NCBI RefSeq assembly: GCF_051106095.1 | Contig: NC_135785.1 | Location: forward strand, 220,343,045-220,407,044 | Reading direction: 5' to 3' | Source of the DNA: Pogona vitticeps | Lineage: Eukaryota > Chordata > Lepidosauria > Squamata > Agamidae | DNA length: 64,000 nt | In this document: one piece after another, positions 39,459-53,600 of the stretch | Position numbering within the stretch: the stretch's first letter is position 1 | Layout: each line of letters begins with the position of its first letter | Position numbers and translations under genes: made by a program | Notes under the pieces: generated by a model | Database searches by the model: none | The model's input: the letters and a program-made list of their open reading frames with translations, nothing else | Told to the model about the DNA's origin: nothing

Positions 39459-42400
39459 GTATTACAGTACTTTTTATCAGAGGTAAAGTTTAGTAGCATG
39501 GCACTTCCAGTGATATAACTGATACAGGTAACCTTGATATGAAAATTTCAGAAAAAATCTTTAGAGGAAACTTTAGAGGAAACTTTGTAATTAGGAACCT
39601 TCCCATGAAAGAATGTGAGTGACTAAGGACCCACATTTCTGTTATACCACCTCTCTGACCAAGGAAAAGAAACAGACTTGCCAGCACTACGTCGTCGTTG
39701 TTTAGTCGTTTAGTCATGTCTGACTCTTCGTGACCCCATGGACCAGAGCACGCCAGGCCCTCCTATCTTCCACTGCTTCCCGTAGCTGTGTCAATTTCAT
39801 GTTGGTAGCTTCAATGACACTGTCCAGCCATCTCATCCTCTGTCGTCCCCTTCTCCTCTTGCCGTCACACTTTCCTAACATCAAGGTCTTTTCCAAGGAG
39901 TCTTCTCTTCTCATGAGATGGCCAAAGTACTGGAGCCTCAGCTTCAGGATCTGTCCTTCCAGTGAGCACTCAGGGTTGATTTCCTTTAAAATTGATAGGT
40001 TTGTTTTCCTTTCTCCATAATCCAGCGCATGTTTGCAATTTGACCTCTAGTTCCTCTGCCCCTTCGAAATCCAGCTTGTACTTCTGGGAGTTCTCGGTCC
40101 ACATACTGCTGAAGCCTTCCTTGTAGGATTTTGAGCTTAACCTTGCTAGCGTGTGAAATGAGTGCAATTGTATGGTAAGTTGGAGCATTCTTTGGCACTG
40201 CCCTTCTTTGGGATTGGGATGTAGACTGATCTTTTCCAGTCCTTTGGCCACTGTTGAGTTTTCCAAACTTGCTATCATATTGAATGTAGCACCTTAACAG
40301 CATCATCTTTTAAGATTTTAAATAGTTCAACTGGAATGTCATCACCTCCACTGGCCTTGTTGTTAGCCAGGCTTTCTAAGGCCCACTTGACTTCACTCTC
40401 CAGGATGTCTGGCTCAAGGTCAGCAACCACACTCTCTGGGTTGTCCAGGATATCCAAATCTTTCTGATATAATTCCTCTGTGTATTCTTGCCACCTCTTC
40501 TTGATATCTTCTGCTTCTGTTAGGTCCCTCCCATTTTTGTCCTTTATCATGTTCATCTTTGCACAAAATGTCCCCCTAATATCTCCAGTTTTCCTGAACA
40601 GATCTCTGGTTTCCCCCTTTCTATTGTTTTCCTCTATTTCTTTGCACTGTTCATTTAAGAAGGCCCTCTTCTCTCTCCTTGCTATTCTTTGGAAATCTGC
40701 ATTCAATTTTCTGTAACTCTCCATATCTCCCTTGCATTTTGTTTCCCTTCTCCTCTCTGCTATTTCTAAGGCACTTAGACAGCCACTTTGCTTTCTTGCA
40801 TTTCCTTTTCTTTGGGATGGTTTTTGTTGCTGCCTCCTGAACAATGTTACGAGCCTCTATCCAAAGTTCTTCAGGCACTCTGTCCACCAAATCAAGTTCC
40901 TTAAATCTGTTCTTTACTTCCACTATGTATTCATAAGGGATTTGGTTTAGCTTATACCTGACTAGACCAGTGGTTTTTCCTACTCTCTTCAGTTTAAGCT
41001 TGAATTTTGCTATGAGAAGCTGATGATCAGAGCCACAGTCAGCTCCAGGTCTTGTTTTTGCTGACTGTATAGAGCTTCTCCATCTTTGGCATCAGAGAAT
41101 ATAATCAATCTGATTTTGATATTGCCCATCTGGTGATTTCCATGTATAGAGTCGCCTCTTGTGTTGTTGGAAAACAGTGTTTGTGATGACCAGCTTGTTC
41201 TCTTGATAAAACTCTATTAGCCTTTGTGCCAGCACTACAATGCTCTCTAACTGCTAATTCGGAAATGCACGGTGAAAGGGGTCTCTGGAGTCTCTCAAGT
41301 TGGCTGCTGATTTATTCCTCCTCCTCTCTCACTTTGCATGGGGTTGTCTACACATCCGTTTTGGAGTGGGCTGGAGTGGACTAAACAGGGTTGCTAGGTT
41401 ATAGCATTCAGTGCAGTCTTTGCATCCAAGTGGCATATGAACCTGAAGCAATTGGGGGGGGGGGGACTTTTTTGCTTTTCTCTCCAAAGAGCCACTCAAG
41501 AAAATCAGACACAAATCCTTCTTCTCTGTCTTCTACTTCATCTTTTTCTATTCCCCTTGTTCCTTTTAAAAAGCTAAGCTAAGCCACATAGAGGGATAGA
41601 CAGACACACAAGGGGTGCACACATGTGCACAGGAAGGTTCAGCTTTCAGAATGTAGCCTCATCATGCTACCTTTGAAAATCCCACTCCTCTGATCCACTT
41701 GCCCTCTTTAAAAAGCCAAGCCAAGCCCCCCACCATTAGACAAGGGGATTCGGCTTTCCAAAGGAGAGTTCCCTGCATTGCCTTTGGAAATTTAAAAACT
41801 TCTGTAGACCTGAGAAAGTGTTTAATTTGCCTGTATCATGAAGCAGCTCTTATTAAGCCACTTCACAGTCTTAGCAAATTGAAAGAAGGCTTCCTTTAGT
41901 CCATTCCCAGCAATCACGAGACAAAACAGAACAGAACGATCCTGCTCACAACAACAAAGTAGAAGCCCCTTGACAGAGGTGCCAGAGAGGTGTGGGCAGA
42001 ACCATTCTGGGGGCAGGCACTTCAGCAAATACATTGTATGATGACTATGTTTAAGAGGGCACCAGGCTGTCCCTTGAATGGTCCAAACAGTGGGCTAAAT
42101 GTCCATCTAACGGCACTGGCTTTGGCTCTAAGGCAAAACATGCAACTCTCTTGCCAGTATGGCCTCATTGTGTGTGGCTGCCTGGACAGCTCTGCACTCA
42201 TTGTCCTGCTCCCCCATTTGTGCTTTCAGTGTGTGCCTGTGGAAAAAGCAGAGCTGAATAGATTCTCCTCCTCAAACTCATGCATAGCCAGGAGAAAACT
42301 TGCATGCATGTGTATCTGTTTTCCAGAGATGCAAAAGAAAATAGGGGGGTGGGGGTGGCAGGGAAAGTGGAGATTGGTGGGAGTAAAATTTGAATGGGGA

Positions 42401-45400
42401 AATGACAAGATACACCAATAAGAATAATGCAGAGAATGAAAGAAGAAAAGAAGAAGTGGCATTTCTGGAAGAGCCCTACATATGCACCATATAGTCTATA
42501 CTACTTCAGCTACCATTTTATAAAGGAAACATTTGAGCATCACAAGGAAATCTGCGTTCATGATCTACTATGTTTTAAATGCAGCCATGTTAAGTTTTAC
42601 TAGAAACTGCTGAACAAACTGATTCCTCACATCTCTCCCGCATCCTCCTGGCTGGGTCAAACTGCGCCAGTTCTTTCTCAACATAGTATAGCACCTTCAT
42701 AGAATCTCTGTCTTTGTCAGTCTGGATCCGGTAACCCTTGCGCACTGTTGAGAAAAGAAGCGAATAGTTAGCTTATTACTTTTTCCAAGAAATAAGATTT
42801 CAAATATCACATCTGGATGTCTCCACAATTTGCTTTATTATTTGTCTCGGAAACATCAGTACACATAGAAATGCACTGTATCCTTCAAGCAAGGATATGC
42901 GGCTTGCTCCTGACAGCTGCATCTTTTGTGTGCTGACTTAATAGTATAGGAGACATCCCCTCCCCTGAAAAGATATTCTATAGGATTTGATTCAGACAAA
43001 ATTAGACTGTAGATTTCTGTGTTTGAGTTAACACTTTATTTTCCTCATACACTGAAATAAATGGGACCTTTCAAAAATGAAAGGCACACGAAGCTTAAAT
43101 AAAGGTGAGTATCAGTATCCCACATTATGTTTAAAAAACTAGCCAATTTCACTACTTTTAAATTTTGCTGTTTGTTTTCCTGTTTCAAAAAAAGTTTCAT
43201 TTGTTTCATTTTGTTTGAGCTGCAGGAATGTATTAGAAAAATAGTTCTTTACACAATTTTGTAGAAATGCAAACATTAGTATCAGAAGATTATGTCTGTA
43301 GTTTATGTGATCTCAAGTCCACTAAAAATGGCACTAAAATGACACTGACATCCACAGGATCTGTTCCTAAGTACACGTATTTTGCTAAAACAAGAATGGC
43401 AGCTTGCTCAAGTTGTTGAAATGGTATTTGATCACAAGAGAGAAACAAACCCACACTAATTAGGATTGTATGGAATGAAAGTCCACACTGACAATTTGAC
43501 TCTTGTCATCTAAAGTTCAGGCACAGGATATAGCTTGCATAAAGTGCCGTGGGGCTGGTAAGAATATGGAGCCCTGATGGAGGACATTCAAACCTCTCCA
43601 AAGACTACACATAAATATGTGCAAGACATAGTTATAGGCAGAGTATAATTTCCATGCATCTGGCATCAACCATCAGTTGTTGGAAGAATGCAAAAAGGTT
43701 TCACATGCTGTGCTGATGCTCCACATGTATATGCCAAGCATTTGTTTTAAAATGTTAGATCCCTTATAAAATTGTAGTAAACATTTAGTTCCCAATGAAA
43801 AGACCTAACAATAAGCTAATGCAGGCATGTGCATGACAGATGTGGTTAATCTGTCACAACTAGAGATGGGGGTATTCGTATACAAATATGAATACCCCCG
43901 CACAGGTGAAGATAACGAGGGTTCGGCCCCATGGTGCCAGAAGGTCTACTCACCAATCCGCTGCTGCCACAAGCTCTGCACTCCCATCCTATCTCTCTGG
44001 AGCTCGCAATCAGCTAGTCACTCCTGACTGGAGGTGAGACAACAAGGCTCTCTGTCAGGTTGAAGAGTGGCCCACCAATCGCAAACTCCAGAGCGATAGG
44101 ACGGGAGCAGCAGCGGATCAGTGAGTGGACCGTCCGGCACCATGGGGCGAACCCTTGTTATCTCCACCTTTGCGGGGGTATTCATATTTGTATACGAATA
44201 TCCCCATCTCTAGTCACAAACCAGATGTTGCTGAACTAAAGCTTCTATCAGGTTAAATGAGACTAATAGGAACTGAAGTCCAACAGCACCTGGAAAGCCA
44301 AAAGGGCTCCATCTGCTTTAGATTCTTGGTATACAAGAGAAACAGGCAACATGTCACCTCCAAATGACTAAGCCCTAAAATATATATAGTGGTGCCTCGC
44401 TAGACAATTGCCTTGTGGGACGAAAAATCCCAAGACAATTGGTTTTTGCAATCACTATGGTGCCTTGCAAGACTTTTTTTCTATGACCGTGCTTTGCAAG
44501 ATTTTTTTTTTAGACCGATGCTTCGTAAGATTTTTTTTTAGACCGATGCTTCACAAGCCTTTTTTTTTAAGACCGATGCATAGGGAACCTCGCAAAATGA
44601 TTTTTTCACAAGACAACAATTTTCGCAGAACGAATTAAAATAGTCTTGTGAGGCACCACTATTCCTCCCAAATCCAGCCAAGCACAATTACTTGAATTAA
44701 TTCCAAATGAAATCAGTGTTGCTTGCTTGTGGGTAAATATATTTAAGATCAGGCTGCAAAAGATAAAATTGCACAAAATGATAACTTGTGCTGAATTGTA
44801 GTTGATGTAGCAGCAAATATTTCTAAGTTATATTTCATTCCTTTTCTGTTTCTCTCATGTTCCTCATTTCCAGGATATTGTTGTTCTGACGAGATACTGT
44901 ATATATTTTACAGTACACTCTTATGTTCATTTACTCAGAAGCATTTGAAAGTGCTTACTCTGTAAATACAACATGTGTGCAGCCTTAAAGAAAAAATAAG
45001 CAGTATACAATGATTAGCAAAGTTATGTGACTAATTCTGCCTTCTTTGTCCATAAGGTTTTCTACATAAATTTTGTGAAGCAATGTAAGGATATAACAAA
45101 TACCAGGGATGTTGGCAAGTTTTTGGTACCAAGACTCAAGTCAAGTCCCAAGTCTGAGTTTCACTTCCCTATGAAAAACAAGCTTTTTCCCAGAAAAAAA
45201 AAGAGAGGGGTGTGTGGATGTCTGAGGCTGGTGAACCATCCATTTTTGTTTCCCATTGGCCTTCCCCCAAAAACTAAAAAAAGTTTTTAAATTAGTAAAG
45301 AAAATCTTGCTTCACTTATCTTTTAAACAGGTCCAGAATCCTCTTGTTTAACAGGTTGCAGACAGAAGGAAATTCCCCCTGCATTGTGTGTGAGAGTGAG

Positions 45401-47569
45401 ACAGAAAGAAAGAGACTGAGGAAGGGATGCAGGCAAGCTGCTCTTAGCTGTTCTGTGGTTTGAGAGTGTGAGTGTTGCTAAGTTGTGTCTCCAAGTTATT
45501 GCATCATTTTGCAGACAGAGAGAGAGAGTATGTGTATCTTGCAGGAGTACAGCTCAAGAGGAAAAGAAGTCACCCACGTGTGTGCACACACACACACATT
45601 CTGCAAAATGATGCAAAAACTTGCAGACATAGCAAGAGTTTATTAGCAGCTCTGCCCACCCAGTCCTGGAGATGCAGCCTCTCTCTCACTGTCACATACA
45701 CACAATGGAGCCTGGGCAAAGTGAAAGGGAGTCATGTGCGAACCAGAAGCAGCTTCTGCACGGCAATTTCTCTCTGCAGGGTTCCAGCTGGAAAACGGAA
45801 CAATTTAAAAGATATGTGAAGCAAGATTTTTTAAAAAATAATAATAAAACAATAGGAACTCACTCAGAAAAAAAGTTGTGAGTTGAGTCCAAGTCATTTT
45901 TAAAACCCATGAGTCAAGTCCAAGCTGAGTCACTGGTGTGACTTAATTGCGACTCAACAGCGACTCACCCGACTTAAGTCTCCATCCCTGACAAATATTC
46001 ATAATTTTTCTCCTTCTCAATAAAAAGGGTATCTTGAAACATTGAGACATCCTATTAAAAACTGTCAAGCACTGCAAGATTTTTTTGTTCTTGCACAACA
46101 AGGAAAAGACAAAGGCTTTTGTTGTTGAACAACAACTTTCGCAGAAAGCCTCTGTATTACATATTTAAAAACGTACATTATGCACAAAAATACAAGGGTT
46201 TTTTTTTGTACAAGATACAATTTTTCAATGCAAAATACAACCTTTGTGCACAAAAATATTTTTTAATGTCCAAGGGTATTAAAAGTGAATGCAATATTGT
46301 AATCCAGCCTGGTAGGGACAAATGTCAGTAAATGTTTTGTTCTCACCTCTGAAAAATAAGTGAAAATTTAGTGCTTATAGCAGTCTTTAAAAGCAAGCCC
46401 AATGCAAAAAGATGTGAAGTGACATATTTTTATAGAATCAATGTCAGTATGAAATGAGGCTCTAAGAACTACACTGTATGTTCTATATAGCAATTCCTGT
46501 GCGCTGACATTTAAAACCACACACACACACAATCATACACAAGAATCACCCTGTAGTCTAATTATGATTTTTTTTTCAATTAGATATAATTCTGCTTTAG
46601 GCTACCCACTGATTTCTCACTCCTAAATTATCTAATCTAAGTGCTTTGACAGTTCTCATTAGTTCATTTATTCATATTTTCTGAGAAGAACAACAGAAAT
46701 GCACTGATTATTGAAGCCTAACTTTTCTGCAAAACCCTGAAAAGGTCACTACACTAGCACAAGGGTTCAAAAATATTATTGCCAGTGCATGGTCATTAAT
46801 TACTTTTTCAGCAATATCATCTCAGTACTAAGCCATGGGAAAAGTCAAGCTTGTGCCTATTACTGAGAGATTTCTTCTTCAGAAATGCCATCTGGATTTT
46901 AACATCCCATTGTACAAGCATTTGATCCTAAAGCACTCAGCAGTTAACACTGGCAAAGTCTTCCAAGTTTTCTGTTAACAATGGGCAAAATGGTATGAAG
47001 CCTGATCCTAAACATGTCTACTTGAAAGTAAGGCCTATGGAGTCCAACAGGATTTACCTCTAAACAATATGCATATAACATCCAGCCTTAAGCCTTGAAG
47101 GCACAAGGTTTAGCTTTCTTAATCCACAGATAGTGCTCAATGAAAGCTCAGGAAGCTTAATCTAGCTTGTACTGGAAGAATACAGACATTTGCGTAGGTG
47201 TGCCGCCACCTCATTGAGCGCTGAACCAGTTTTAAAAAGGCACATTTCTTTTCTAAAATGGACTCAGTTGAAACCATTGTACGTGGAGACAAGTCACTGT
47301 CTGGCTTTTACTTTATATGAGTTGCAAATTCACAAACCTCATATAAGAGAAAATGCAAAACAATTGCAAAACATAAAATAAAAAATAAAGGACTATACAA
47401 ATGTAAGAGAAAGCAAACTCAGGAAAAATACGGAAAACCAGCAATTCCCACACATTTTGAAAGCCCCCATGAGTACCAATTAACAGCTTCAAAATCCCAG
47501 TAGTCTATTCCCAAATGATGCACAAGGTATGAATCAAAGGGTCTAAAAATATCGCAGAGCAGTTTTTGT

Positions 47570-47611
<42 letters not shown>

Positions 47612-50600
47612 ACTTCCCTAATCACAAAAAATTGCTCCAATCATTTCTGGTTGATGTGTTATATATTATTCACATGAGCTGGGAAGTGGAGGAGAAAATG
47701 TGTTCATCTACAATATGTATATCACCAAACTCAAAACAGAAGACCATTCAGTTGTTAAATATGCATATTAACCATAACAAAACGCCACAAGGTCATTATT
47801 GGCATGATACCCATTCCTGTGCCAGGAAAAAAAACACACATGTGGTGACCAGGGATTAGTATGGTAGGTCTATACAGCTGCAGTCCTATGGATGGGAGAG
47901 TAGCACAAAATCAAACCCTTCAACCTCTTGTTTAGAGTGTAGCATGAAAATAGGCTTTCATCCCATTCCAATGATTCTTCAAAAGGGAAAAAAGCAGCAC
48001 AGCTGATTTCTCAACCTAAACTTGTGGGTATGATGATAGCTATGGATGCCATCCTACATTCTCTGGACAATTTTGTAATACACAGAACAACTGCTTATAG
48101 TAAATATTTAAAGAAGGATCAACTCTAAAAACAAGTACAGAAGCTTGCCTCTTCATTTTTTGGAACAGGTACCCTTCCTAATCTTGCAATGTGAATACAC
48201 ATAATCATATGTGAATACAGATCTACTTCCACTGAGAGATCTCCAGATGTTCTGGCAAGCAGACAGGCAAGATGCAGAAAGTTTCCAGATTACCACTTTG
48301 TCCTCCTGGATTGGATTCACTTGGTGCCAAAGGTGGAAGATGTGACTTTTCCATTAGGACCGCATGAGATGGGACTCCACCCACAGTGGGAATATAGTAA
48401 GGTCCAGGGATTGAGGTGACTGCTGGAGGATAGCCAGCCTTTGCAGCTTTCCCTGCTTCATACACTGGGAAAAAAGAATAACTATTAGACAGAGCTCTAC
48501 AATTATCAAGTTGTAGCTTTCTAGCACCCTTTAAGATAGCGGGTGACTAACAAATGTAATGTGAACTATTTGTCTACCTTGATCTTTTAATTTGCATGAC
48601 ACTTAATTTGTTTGAATCTAGGAGAGGTCAGCACTGCCTTCGTTTTGGGCAGCTATCTTGTTTTATAAACAGATATGAATTTTGCAGTTCACTGGTAAAA
48701 TTAAGTTGGGATCATAATAAGTCTTTAAAGCAGCTTTATTTGAATAAAACACCTAGAGGATTAATTTAATTTTTTTTAAAGAAGGCAGTAATTAAGACAC
48801 AAACCACTAAATATTCAAAACCAGAGCCTAAATGGAATTTCAGGGGAATTGCCCAGCAACCTAATTAACAAAAACACTAATCATGTAAATATACTGTACT
48901 CTGTTTACCTTGTCATTTAAGCATCACTTTTAACAATGTTGGCAACCCCTAGTTGTAATAGCCCTGGAACTAGCTGGCTTGAGTCAGAATAGGATTTTGC
49001 GATTCACAACAATAGAAGACACACATTTGTGCTGACCATTTGTATGACTGATCTTTCCATAATCAAGCCACACTGATAGGACGAAATCTTCTGTAGATGT
49101 AAATTATTGTGGATTTAAATATACTTCTAGGTCCCCATTTCATCCACATTGCTACTGTCATTCTCACCCCATTAAACTGGTGGATTTGTCTTTGTGTATG
49201 TACTGAATTATAGCAGATACATGTATCTTATGTTATTAATTGAACCAGTCCACAAACATTAGAGAAAACATTTACCAACAATTACGCAGTTACTAATTAA
49301 AGGACCCTTTAAAAAATGAACAGTAAAAACTGCTTAGCACCCAGTGGCAGCTTTGCACAAATGGGAAACACTTCTATTAATACAAACTGGGACACCCAAT
49401 TTTTGCTAATCCCCTGGCAGACTCCAAATATCTGTGGCAATTTACATACTTTCCTAGCCAATTCACATACTTTTCCCTACCCTCTGGAGCAGCTTTTTAG
49501 AAGGTGCACAGGAGCAGTTAACGGAGGTATTAATAAACTTGTTTGTTTGTTCAGTCGTTTAGATGGGAACAAAAACTAAATGTACCTTTCTCTCTCTCTC
49601 AAGAGGCCAGCAGTAAGAAATACTGAAAAAAAAACCTCCTCTAATGCCTATTCTACAGGTACATAAGGATAAAGATGGTCCAAATGCATTCAAAACCTAC
49701 TAATTGCAAAGCTAAAATATTGGGGGCAGTATTTTGCAGTCACCCATTGATGATGACAGCTATGTGAAACCTAGGCCTAAGGCAAAACAGTAGACCTATT
49801 CAGGCATCACACATCTGAGTTTGTCAACATTCTAAGAGGTGAACTCTAGCCCACCCCACCCCACCCCACCCCATCATTATCTTCTTTCCCTGAAATTAAC
49901 ACCACATCTGAAAGAGCTCCTGCTTATATGTAAGCTCTACTAATAAGCAGAAAAACTGCTTTACTTGCAAGTAGGAGCCCAGAGTTGTTGTTTTTTTTTT
50001 CATATGTAGAGCATTCATGTGAGCAGCAACTTTTCCTCTTCAGACTCATCGCTGATCATGGAGGGATATTATGGCGGATAATATGGAATTAAACCCTCCC
50101 CTCATGTATACTGATGAACCCATATGCTACAATGCCTGAACAGGCTTCATGTGTATTCAGCTTCATGTCTCCTAAGGCCTGGTGTTTACAGACAACAGTA
50201 TTTCACCACGGCTGAGTGAAACTGTCAGGTGTATGGAGACCAAGAAAGAGAACTGTTGCTTTTATTACGTAATAGCATTACAGTAAGAGGAGGACAGTTG
50301 GCAAAACTGAAAGACTGTTTGATAAACTGATAGACATTGTAACAGTCACTCACATGCCCGTGGGCAGCAGCAGGTATCTGGACAGCAAGGGCACCGGATA
50401 TAACAGCAGCAGCTATGAGGACAGCACTGGCACCAGCAAATCCCAACAAGGAGAAAGAAGAGGAAAGCCCCCAGGATCACCAAACCCACAAACACCCATT
50501 CTGCAAACAAAGACACGTGTCAAATGTTAGTGAACCAGTTAAGAAAGTTTAATATAGTAAGTGTAAATCAATTAAATGTGAATAAATGTGTATATTATAA

Positions 50601-53600
50601 ATACCTCAACCTGGATATGTTTGAGGAGAACTGAAATATGTGAAATTATTATTGTTGCTGTTGAAAAAAACACTATTAATGATGGGAAGGAAAGGCCACC
50701 ATCTATATTTTCGTTTATTATAGCAGCCCATCGAGAAACAAAATACGCAACAATAACAAGCGTTATCTGCCCTTTGACTAGGTGTTTACTACTTGCGTTT
50801 TCCATTTTTGTATTTTGCATTTCTCAGAGTGGCCTTTTAAAAAAAACAATTGCTGCCCAGAGAAGATAGACTTTTGGTCTAAATGGGCGGCGTAGAAATC
50901 ATATCAAATAAATAAAATAAATATTGTTCCTAACTTTAATATTGCATTTTAACTATGTAAGCCGGGTAGGTGGGGCTCGTCAGCCCTGGAAGGCAGCCCA
51001 TCTAGGAGAAGGACCACTCCGAATTTAAACCTCCACTGCCTTGTGGCTATATCCACTTATGGAAAGGGCTTCAGGAGATAACCTCGAGGCAAAATCCGGA
51101 GCCGGAGTCCCGGAGGCATTTTCTTTCATTCTGCCAACTCCTGCGACGTTGCTGGAACCAGTTGTATTGGCTCTTGCCTTTCCACTGGACCATTTCAGCG
51201 ATGTGGAGAGGGGGGATTTGCTGCTTGGGTAACAGCCTATCCTCCATACTATTTTACCCAGGCTTCGTGCTCTGGAGAGGACACTCCAGCTTCGCATACA
51301 GCGTCGAAACAACACGGGAAGTAGCAGTTACCGGTTATAAGTCTCTGCTCAATTGGCGTAGAGCAGGACGCCAGGGGCTACTTCTGACGGTGGGAGAGGT
51401 CATTGCACCTCACTAGGTAGATACCGCCCGCCTTAAGCTGGGCAGCCCCCAGCCAGTAAGGTGCTACCTCGCCACGGTCTGTTAACCTCACGGGGTGCGT
51501 GGGGTTTAGGGTGAAACCCGACAAGCAGATCGACAACCGTGCACCATGCAACAATCATAAGAAAACTTCTGCCCTAAAGCTGGGCACCTGGAATGTACGG
51601 ACAATGACCCCTGGCTTTCCTGACTACGGCTTTCCTAACGACCTGCAAGAAATAGACGATGTGCGCAAGACAGCTGTCATTGACATGGAACTGAGTAGAC
51701 TGCAGATGGACATTGTTGCCCTGCAAGAGACAAGACTGCCAGACTCGGGATCTGTCAAAGAAAAAAACTTCTCATTCTTCTGGCAGGGAAAACCATCGAA
51801 TGAGACCAGGGAATATGGTGTTGGCTTTGCAGTCAGAAACACTCTCCTGAGATGCATTGTTCCACCCACTGTGGGGAGTGAAAGAATCCTGTCTCTGCAG
51901 CTCCACTCATCAGCAGGACCAGTAACCCTCATTAGTGCATATGCACCAACACTGTCATCCACTCCAGAAGTGAAAGACAAATTCTACGACGATCTGGCAG
52001 CTACTATCAAAAAAGTCCCTGAAAGAGAGTCACTGTTCATTCTTGGAGACTTTAATGCTAGAGTTGGTGCTGATCACAATTCTTGGCCCACTTGTCTAGG
52101 CCGTTTTGGCATTGGAAAGATGAACGAAAATGGCCAACGCTTACTGGAGTTTTGCTGTTACTATGGTCTCTGTGTCAGCAACACATTCTTTAATACGAAG
52201 CTGCAACACAGAGTTTCCTGGAGACATCCAAGATCCAAGCATTGGCATCAGCTCGATTTGATCCTCACTAGACGTTCTAGCCTTCCTAGTGTTACGATCA
52301 CACGCAGCTACCAGAGTGCTGATTGCGATACTGATCACTCCCTGGTGTGTAGTAGAGTAAAACTGCGAACAAAGAAATTGTATCACATGAAAAAGGAAGG
52401 AAGACCACGTATTGACATCAACAAGACTCGCGATCCAAGAAAAGTGAAGGAATTTGCCCAAGCACTCGAGGAAACCCTTCCAGGTCCAGCAAATGTAAAT
52501 GCACCTGAACGATGGGAACACTTCAAGAACACTGTCTACAACACCGCCTTGTCCACCTTCGGCAAGAAGACCAGAAAGATGGCTGACTGGTTCGAAGCCC
52601 ATTCGGAGGAGTTAATGCCAGCCATTGAGGATAAGAGAAGAGCTCTAGCAGCATACAAAGCCTGTCCTAGCGAGTACAACCTGCAAGCTCTTCGAGCCGC
52701 TCGTAGCCAAGTCCAACAGGCTGCCAGGAGATGCTCCAATGACTACTGGCTTCAGCTTTCCTCTCAGATACAGATAGCAGCGGACACAGGTAACATCAAA
52801 GGAATGTATGATGGTATCAAGCAGGCCTTAGGTCCATTACAGAAGAAATCTGCTCCCTTGAAGTCTACTACAGGTGTGATCATCCAGGACCGAGCACAGC
52901 AGATGGAATGCTGGGTGCAGCACTACTCCGAGCTATATTCCAGAAAGAATGTAGTAACCGAAGAAGCATTAAATAACATTGAGTGCCTGCCTGTCTTGGA
53001 AGAGCTGGACAGCGAACCAACCCTAGCAGAAATAAATGCGGCCTTGGATTCCCTCACCTCTGGCAAGGCACCTGGAAGGGACAACATCCCTGTTGAAGTG
53101 CTGAAATGCGGTAAGGAGATCATCATCACCGAACTGTATGAAATCTTTTGTCTCTGCTGGAGGGAAGGTGGAGTACCACAGGACATGAAGGATGCAAACA
53201 TTGTCACGTTGTACAAGAACAAAGGTGACAGGGGTGACTGCAATAACTACCGTGGTATCTCTCTTCTTAGCGTTGTAGGGAGGCTGCTTGCCCGTGTTGT
53301 GCTGAAGAGGCTCCAGGTGCTTGCAGACAGAGTCTATCCGGAATCACAGTGTGGATTTCGAGCAAATAGATCCACCACTGACATGGTATTCTCCCTCCGA
53401 CAGTTGCAGGAGAAATGCAGGGAACAACAACAGCCACTCTTAGTGGCCTTCATAGACCTTACAAAAGCATTTGACTTGGTTAGCAGGGATGGCCTTTTCA
53501 AAATACTTCCCAAGATTGGATGTCCACCTCGTCTCCTTAACATCATCAGGTCCTTCCACGATGGAATGAAAGGCACCGTAGTTTTTGACGGCTCAACATC

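Larger units (their letters stand above)
34017..42630 (-). other. ILDR2: ILDR2 intron, repeat-rich
   Basis: About 8.6 kb, of which over half is BovB-derived. The parts outside listed elements (34017-34598, 38208-39678, 41239-42630) show no supported exon. Confidence 0.9.
42745..48293 (-). other. ILDR2: ILDR2 intron
   Basis: About 5.5 kb. Contains a 354-bp palindrome, a mariner-type MITE, a hAT element and a (CT)n tract, listed separately. At 46997-47090 a relict of the reptile repeat CCTAAACATGTCTACTTGAA is visible. No further exon seen. Confidence 0.9.

Noticed and set aside
39420-39717. Processed pseudogene beside the poly-T tract
   Set aside because: No recognisable parent sequence or target duplication next to the tract.
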